Below are positions 60,093 to 64,000 of a stretch of 64,000 bases of DNA, in pieces; position 1 is the stretch's first letter, and the number at the start of each line of letters is the position of its first letter. The position numbers and the translations under genes are program-made. This DNA comes from Roseimaritima sediminicola. Its GTDB lineage: Bacteria; Planctomycetota; Planctomycetia; Pirellulales; Pirellulaceae. Where the stretch lies: contig NZ_WIAD01000027.1 of NCBI RefSeq assembly GCF_009618275.1, positions 1 through 64,000 of the forward strand, written 5' to 3'. The notes beneath the pieces are model-generated. The model saw nothing but the letters and a program-made list of their open reading frames with translations, searched no databases and was not told where the DNA came from.

Positions 60093-61085
60093 TCACTGAT
60101 AAATCGGGCAGAACGTATTGAACACGCGTTCGCAAAAATCGCCGGGATCGTTGAACCGGCGGTTGCGATCCAAGCCGTCGATCGCCGCCATCTCGGCGTC
60201 GCTCAACTGAAAATCGAACAACGCGATGTTCTCCTCCAGCCGCTCGCGACGCGAGGTTTTGGGGATCACCGCGGTGCCCCGTTGGATCCCCCAGCGGAGC
60301 ACGATCTGGGCGGCGGTGCGGCCGTGGGCTTCGGCCGCCCGGACAATGCACGGTTCTTCCAGGACCGTGTCCTCGGGCGCGGCGAAGTCCAGGGGCACGT
60401 AGGAGAGCGCCCCGAGCGGTGAGAACGCGGTAAAGACGATGTTTTGCTGCCTGCAGAACTGCAGCAGGGTGTTTTGTACCAGGTAGGGATGCGATTCGAC
60501 CTGCAGGACCGAGGGGGCGATCCGGGCGCCGTGAATCAACTCGCGCAGCATCCCGGTCTGCATATTGCATACGCCGATATTGCGAACCAGCCCGGCCGAA
60601 ACCAATTCTTCCATCGCGCCCCAGGTTTCCGCCATCGTCACGCGGTCCAGCTGCATCTGCGGGGCGACAGCATCGGGATCGTAGAACCAGCCCGGCGGAT
60701 AACGGGTTTCGAAGTCGACGTACTGGAGGGCGATCGGAAAGTGGATCAGATACAGGTCCAGGTAGTCCAGGTTCAAGTCTCGCAGCGATCGCTCGAGCGC
60801 CGGTCGCACGTGTTCCGCGCGGTGGTAGGTGTTCCACAGTTTCGACGTCACCCACAGTTGATCACGGGTAACGGTGCCCGCATCGAGTACGCGCTGCAGA
60901 CCGCGTCCGACCTCGGCTTCGTTGCCGTAATCGCAGGCACAATCGAAATGACGGTAGCCCGCCGCAACGGCTTCGGCGACAAGTGATTCACAGCGCTCGG
61001 GTTCGACCTTCCACATGCCCAGTCCGAGAGCTGGCATGTGGCGATCGTCCGCAAGGCGGAAGGTGGGAACCATCGGTGCACCCAT
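60093..61085 (-). CDS. Aldo/keto reductase
   Basis: The 330-residue NADPH-dependent reductase has the AKR (beta/alpha)8 barrel with the catalytic tetrad Asp-Tyr in HFDCACDYGNE, Lys in VTSKLWNTYH and His in YLIHFPIAL. The nucleotide-binding end reads AVIPKTSRRERLEENIAL. It is near the AKR2/AKR3 subgroups (aldose or xylose reductase-like) by the motif DFETRYPPGWFYD, but the substrate cannot be assigned. Start at ATG 61085 (MGAPMVPTFRLAD) or the Met four residues on. It stands alone. Confidence 0.92.
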   Translation of the reverse strand: MGAPMVPTFRLADDRHMPALGLGMWKVEPERCESLVAEAVAAGYRHFDCACDYGNEAEVGRGLQRVLDAGTVTRDQLWVTSKLWNTYHRAEHVRPALERSLRDLNLDYLDLYLIHFPIALQYVDFETRYPPGWFYDPDAVAPQMQLDRVTMAETWGAMEELVSAGLVRNIGVCNMQTGMLRELIHGARIAPSVLQVESHPYLVQNTLLQFCRQQNIVFTAFSPLGALSYVPLDFAAPEDTVLEEPCIVRAAEAHGRTAAQIVLRWGIQRGTAVIPKTSRRERLEENIALFDFQLSDAEMAAIDGLDRNRRFNDPGDFCERVFNTFCPIYQ

Positions 61086-61185
61086 GGCAAAGAGAAGCGA
61101 GGAAGGTCGGCAAGGGCCGGCGCAGGAGCCGCCGGATCCGCTTAACCTTACCCGCGCCGCGCCGGTGGGTCGACGGCCTCTCGAT

Positions 61186-61257
61186 CAATTCGAAAACGCA
61201 TTGCGTATATGAGCCGTTTGGGCGATCGCGCAAACGGCTCAATACATCGATAGGCCG
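61186..61257. repeat. GAGCCGTTTG hairpin element
   Basis: GAGCCGTTTG at 61211-61220 pairs perfectly with CAAACGGCTC at 61231-61240 around GGCGATCGCG. The left side (TTCGAAAACGCATTG) is shared, inverted, with the element at 10535-10640. It lies upstream of the aldo/keto reductase start and next to the hemerythrin-like stop. Confidence 0.8.
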
Positions 61258-61307
61258 TCGAGACGACGCCGCGGCGCTGCGAACCGGTGGCAGCGATGCG
61301 AGACGGG

Positions 61308-61784
61308 TCAGTCGCCCACGCCCAGGTCTTCTTCCAAGGCCGCCAGGATCAGGTTCAACTCGGCCGATTCGTGGGCCTTCAGGGAGTTGTCGAAGGCGTG
61401 GAACTGCTCGGCCAGTTTCTCGCAGACGGCCAGCGATTCCAGATCCTCCTGGCCGGCCACATCGGCCAGGTCGCGAGCCAAGACGAACAGGTCCGCGTGC
61501 TGGGCGCGCAACATGCCCGCCTGTTGGTCCAAACGCGGGGACGATTCGAGAGCGTCTTCGAAATATCCGTAGGCCTCTTCCAGGGTGAAGTGGAGGGCCA
61601 GTTGATCGCATAACTTCTGCAGCAGGTCGACGTACTCGCGCCCGTGGTTGGGCATCGCCTGCGGCTGCTGGGAAAGATTGCGGAGGCGGTCCAGCAACTC
61701 CTTCAACTGTTGATGGTCCGCCTTGATCTCTTGCAAGAACGCAGCGTTGATCGTAACGCGACTGCCAGGCTGTTCCTCGGACAT
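61308..61784 (-). CDS. Hemerythrin-like four-helix protein
   Basis: ATG 61784 has AAGGATGAG upstream, giving 158 residues. The protein is helical with possible di-iron ligands: DHQQLKELLD in helix 1, ALHFTLEEAYGYFEDALE in helix 2, RAQHADLFVLARDLADV in helix 3 and HESAELNLILAALEEDLG in helix 4. The layout fits a hemerythrin-type H-HxxxE-HxxxH-HxxxD bundle, used for oxygen or nitric-oxide sensing and iron storage, though the last His is followed by E-S-A-E. It is cytoplasmic and stands alone. Confidence 0.75.
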   Translation of the reverse strand: MSEEQPGSRVTINAAFLQEIKADHQQLKELLDRLRNLSQQPQAMPNHGREYVDLLQKLCDQLALHFTLEEAYGYFEDALESSPRLDQQAGMLRAQHADLFVLARDLADVAGQEDLESLAVCEKLAEQFHAFDNSLKAHESAELNLILAALEEDLGVGD

Positions 61785-61987
61785 GGTTCTCATCCTTTGC
61801 TGCAGAAAAGGGCCCTGGGGATGTCGACGTTCGCAACCATCGCGATGACCCGACAGCCCTATGCTCCATCATAGTACCTCTGCCCGGTCGCCACAGCGTT
61901 CTCGCGGTGGCGTTTTTGTCCCTCGCGGTTGCTCGCCGCACCCGGCAGGGCGACAATACACCGGACCTGCTCAAAGGAGCGATTAAG

Positions 61988-63193
61988 ATGGTTGAGTCGA
62001 TAAAGAGGGTTGAGATGGGAAGGACGCACGCGAGAGGGGGTTGGCGGGCCGGGTGGTTCTGTCTGGCCAGTTGGTGCTGTCTGACGGGATGGATCGCAGG
62101 GGCCGGTGCGAACGTCGCCGTTGCCGTCCAGCCGCCGGCGGCCGAGTCGCCGGCATCGGAACCACCAACCCCTGCGCCACAAACCGCCGTGCCGTCGACA
62201 GCCGCGCCCGAGGCCGCGCCGCCGCAGCTCGAGGCGTCGCCCACGCCCGAGCCGCTGGACGCGCAGTCGGCCGGGGCCGCGATCCGCGATGCGGTGGGCT
62301 TGCTGCGTCAGCGGGTGATCGGCCCTTCGCACGAGCGCGTGGGCTTGATCGACGACGACCAGTGGCAGGGCGCCCAGGACCCGCATCGCTGGGTCGTGCT
62401 GGTCCACGGCTTTGCCTCCGGTCCCGACGCCATGCAAGCCTTAAAGGATCGGCTGGACCAACCCGGCATCCGTTGTCGTCGGTTCGCGTACCCCAACGAC
62501 GGTCCCGTCAGCGAATCCAGCCAACTGCTCAGCCGTTCGCTGCGGGCGCTTCGGCAACGATTTCCCGAGCGACGCCTGACCGTGATCTCGCACTCCATGG
62601 GCTCGCTGGTCACGCGCAACGTGCTGGAATCGCCGGAGCTGGACCCGGGCAACGTCGATCAATTCATCATGATCGCCCCGCCCAACCACGGCTCGCATCT
62701 CGCTCAGTTTCCCATCGGCTTGGACGTCGAAGAGTTTGCCCGCCAGCTGCAGCGTGAGAACCTGCAGTGGATCGTCCGCAACGCCCTCGAGGGTGCGATC
62801 GGATCGGCACAGGTGGACCTGCGGCCGGAATCGGAGATCGTAAGGGAGTTAAACGGGCGGCCGCGCAATCCGGCCGTTCGCTACACGATCTTCGCTGGAA
62901 CGGCGGGACCGTTCACCCGGCAGGAGGCCGCGGCGATTGCCGAGATGGCGCAGCGCTGGACCGAGGGCAACCGCGTGATGGCGATCATCGCCGAGCAATT
63001 GATCGCGGCGGCGGCCAGCAACGAAGTGATCGAAGGCCGCGGCGATGGCTGCGTGTCGGTGGAGTCGGCGACGTTGGCGGGCGTGACCGATTTCGTCAGC
63101 CTGCCGTTCCGTCACCACGTGATCTCCCGCCAACTCGATTCGGTGGTAGGACAACAATTGATCCAGGAGATCGTCTCCCGGATCGTGTTGTAA
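61988..63193 (+). CDS. Exported alpha/beta-hydrolase (lipase-like)
   Basis: ATG 61988 is placed by AAGGAG about nine bases before it, giving 401 residues. A signal-anchor (WFCLASWCCLTGWIAGAGAN) is followed by a Pro/Ala-rich linker of about 40 residues and an esterase/lipase fold: the oxyanion region WVVLVHGFASGPD, nucleophile Ser in VISHSMGSLVTRN and the likely His near DFVSLPFRHHVIS. It resembles triacylglycerol-lipase-like and cell-wall or glycolipid hydrolases with a G-x-S-x-G variant (SHSMGS). Substrate unknown. The 3' end converges on the tat genes. Confidence 0.82.
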   Translation: MVESIKRVEMGRTHARGGWRAGWFCLASWCCLTGWIAGAGANVAVAVQPPAAESPASEPPTPAPQTAVPSTAAPEAAPPQLEASPTPEPLDAQSAGAAIRDAVGLLRQRVIGPSHERVGLIDDDQWQGAQDPHRWVVLVHGFASGPDAMQALKDRLDQPGIRCRRFAYPNDGPVSESSQLLSRSLRALRQRFPERRLTVISHSMGSLVTRNVLESPELDPGNVDQFIMIAPPNHGSHLAQFPIGLDVEEFARQLQRENLQWIVRNALEGAIGSAQVDLRPESEIVRELNGRPRNPAVRYTIFAGTAGPFTRQEAAAIAEMAQRWTEGNRVMAIIAEQLIAAAASNEVIEGRGDGCVSVESATLAGVTDFVSLPFRHHVISRQLDSVVGQQLIQEIVSRIVL

Positions 63194-63205
63194 CGAGACG
63201 CACCA

Positions 63206-63484
63206 CTAAGCTTCGTCGGCCGGGGGCGGGGTGAATTTGGGGGCACTGGTCGCCGGTGCCGCTGCGAAACCGTCGTCCTCGTCCTCTTCCTTGGTGGCGG
63301 CGGGCGTCGGGCGAGTGACTTCCAGTTCGGCCAGCCGAAACTGGTTCTGGATGTCATTCATGCCGCGTTTCAGGTCGCGGTAACTGCCGCCCAAGGTGCG
63401 GGCCACCTCGGGCAGCTTGGCGCCGAACAACAGCACGGCCACCACGAAGATGACCATCAGTTCAAAAAAGCTCAGTCCAAACAC
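63206..63484 (-). CDS. TatA/B-like twin-arginine translocase subunit
   Basis: GTG 63484 with GAGAGAGGA upstream gives 92 residues; the open frame upstream of it is Arg/Pro noise. The N-terminus is MFGLSFFELMVIFVVAVLLF, a TatA/TatB membrane helix, followed by the amphipathic helix (GAKLPEVARTLGGSYRDLKR) and a disordered acidic tail with ATKEEDEDD. It is downstream of a second TatA-like gene on the same strand. TatC is not in the window. Tat-type exports such as the isomerase-like protein at 9.5 kb would use it. Confidence 0.88.
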   Translation of the reverse strand: MFGLSFFELMVIFVVAVLLFGAKLPEVARTLGGSYRDLKRGMNDIQNQFRLAELEVTRPTPAATKEEDEDDGFAAAPATSAPKFTPPPADEA

Positions 63485-63539
63485 GGACGTTTCCTCTCTC
63501 TCTTGCCGAGCGGGGGAAGGCATGGCCCAAGGCCACGCG

Positions 63540-63758
63540 TCAAGCCACCGGCTTGGATTTGGATTCCGCGTCGTGCGTGGCGACGTCGTCATGATCGCTG
63601 GTGTCGTTCATGCCGCCCTTGAACTCGTTGATGCTGCGACCCATGTTGCGCATCAACGAAGGCAGTCGCGAGCCACCGAACAGCAGCAGGGCGATAAACA
63701 ATACGATCAGCATCTCAGGCATTCCGGGCATGCCAAACGCAAACAACAGGTGACTCAT
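63540..63758 (-). CDS. tatA: TatA-like twin-arginine translocase subunit
   Basis: The 72-residue protein reads MSHLLFAFGMPGMPEMLIVL, then FIALLLFGGSRLPSLMRNMG and RSINEFKGGMNDTSDHDD: a membrane helix, the FG hinge and an amphipathic helix as in TatA, the pore-forming subunit of the folded-protein exporter. The tail is short and acidic. It is the upstream partner of the TatA/B-like gene, 55 bp apart, so the two are probably one operon. The separation of tatA-like pairs from tatC is common in planctomycetes. Confidence 0.93.
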   Translation of the reverse strand: MSHLLFAFGMPGMPEMLIVLFIALLLFGGSRLPSLMRNMGRSINEFKGGMNDTSDHDDVATHDAESKSKPVA

Positions 63759-63916
63759 AAAACGCTCATGCGAATGGAGAATGTTAGGCGGGAGGGGTCT
63801 GTTTCTATTTTATTGACACAACCCAGGGTGTCAAAGGAAGAATCCGAGGGGAACGCGACGGAATCCCCCGGGATGCGGGTCCTGACGGTTGCGGAAAGCC
63901 CGCGGTTTGAAGGGAA

Positions 63917-64000
63917 TTACAACCAATCCTGCAGCCGATCGAGGGCCACCATCAACTGGTTCCACTCGGTCACCACCTGGAAAGTGGGCAAAGTGTCGCA
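63917..64000 (-). CDS. 3' end of an unknown gene (partial)
   Basis: An open frame on the minus strand enters from the right edge and ends in TAA at 63919-63917. The visible 27 residues (TFQVVTEWNQLMVALDRLQD in the middle) are helical with no motif. The gene is on the same strand as the tat genes and lies upstream of them. Codon choice fits a real gene, but the identity cannot be judged. Confidence 0.5.
   Translation of the reverse strand, partial: CDTLPTFQVVTEWNQLMVALDRLQDWL

Overview
The window is a 64 kb piece of a GC-rich, double-membraned bacterium that is almost certainly a planctomycete of the Pirellulaceae type (Rhodopirellula and relatives). Pointers are a DUF1559 pseudopilin, a secreted sulfatase, a secreted protein with a planctomycete-style C-x4-CH motif, many secreted proteins without recognised domains, two ECF-type sigma factors, lipid A synthesis (lpxB), flagellar fliG, and frequent TTG/GTG starts. 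It reads as a chromosome, not a plasmid or prophage: housekeeping genes (nadE, purQ, pyrC, rpsO-pnp, ftsY, lpxB, fdxA, tat genes) are scattered among lineage-specific genes, mostly as single genes or pairs with frequent strand changes.

Layout. 0-10 kb: the end of an unknown gene, fliG, a queD-like gene, an M50 protease with CBS domains, a large membrane-anchored protein, nadE, a SRAP gene and a Tat-exported sugar-isomerase-like protein. 10-15 kb: a collapsed MacA/MacB/EF-hand pseudogene, a small element with inverted ends, a SpoIIAA-like protein, a Gln-rich secreted protein and a trypsin-like protease with a strong terminator. 15-22 kb: a response regulator with an ATPase domain overlapping a large hybrid kinase, then purQ, a pseudopilin and a lipoprotein. 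22-24 kb: roughly 400-bp repeats holding an IS200-type transposase. 24-34 kb: pyrC, a dienelactone hydrolase, a desaturase, the rpsO-pnp pair and small or secreted proteins. 34-49 kb: a DUF4139 protein, an AI-2E-type transporter, a 1394-residue hybrid kinase, a sulfatase, lpxB, a C-x4-CH secreted protein and a leucine-rich-repeat protein. 49-54 kb: two sigma factors around a second repeat cluster and an overlapping gene pair. 54-64 kb: fdxA with readable promoter and terminator, HNH endonuclease, DUF456 protein, zinc-ribbon protein, ftsY, aldo/keto reductase, hemerythrin-like protein, lipase-like hydrolase and two TatA/B-like genes.

The most unusual signal is in the spaces between genes. At least four otherwise unrelated repeat families (AGGCT, CGGCTG, CTTTCGC and the 22-24/50-51 kb composite) are built from short perfect hairpins whose stems differ but whose three-base loop is nearly always TCC (GGA on the other strand), occasionally TCT. 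They mostly sit directly after stop codons, and at most junctions between convergent genes each hairpin is turned so that the loop reads UCC in the mRNA of the gene it follows. Most lack a U-tract, so they are not ordinary terminators. In one place the TCC-to-TCT loop change itself creates a gene's stop codon. All calls come from reading the sequence; no database search was possible.
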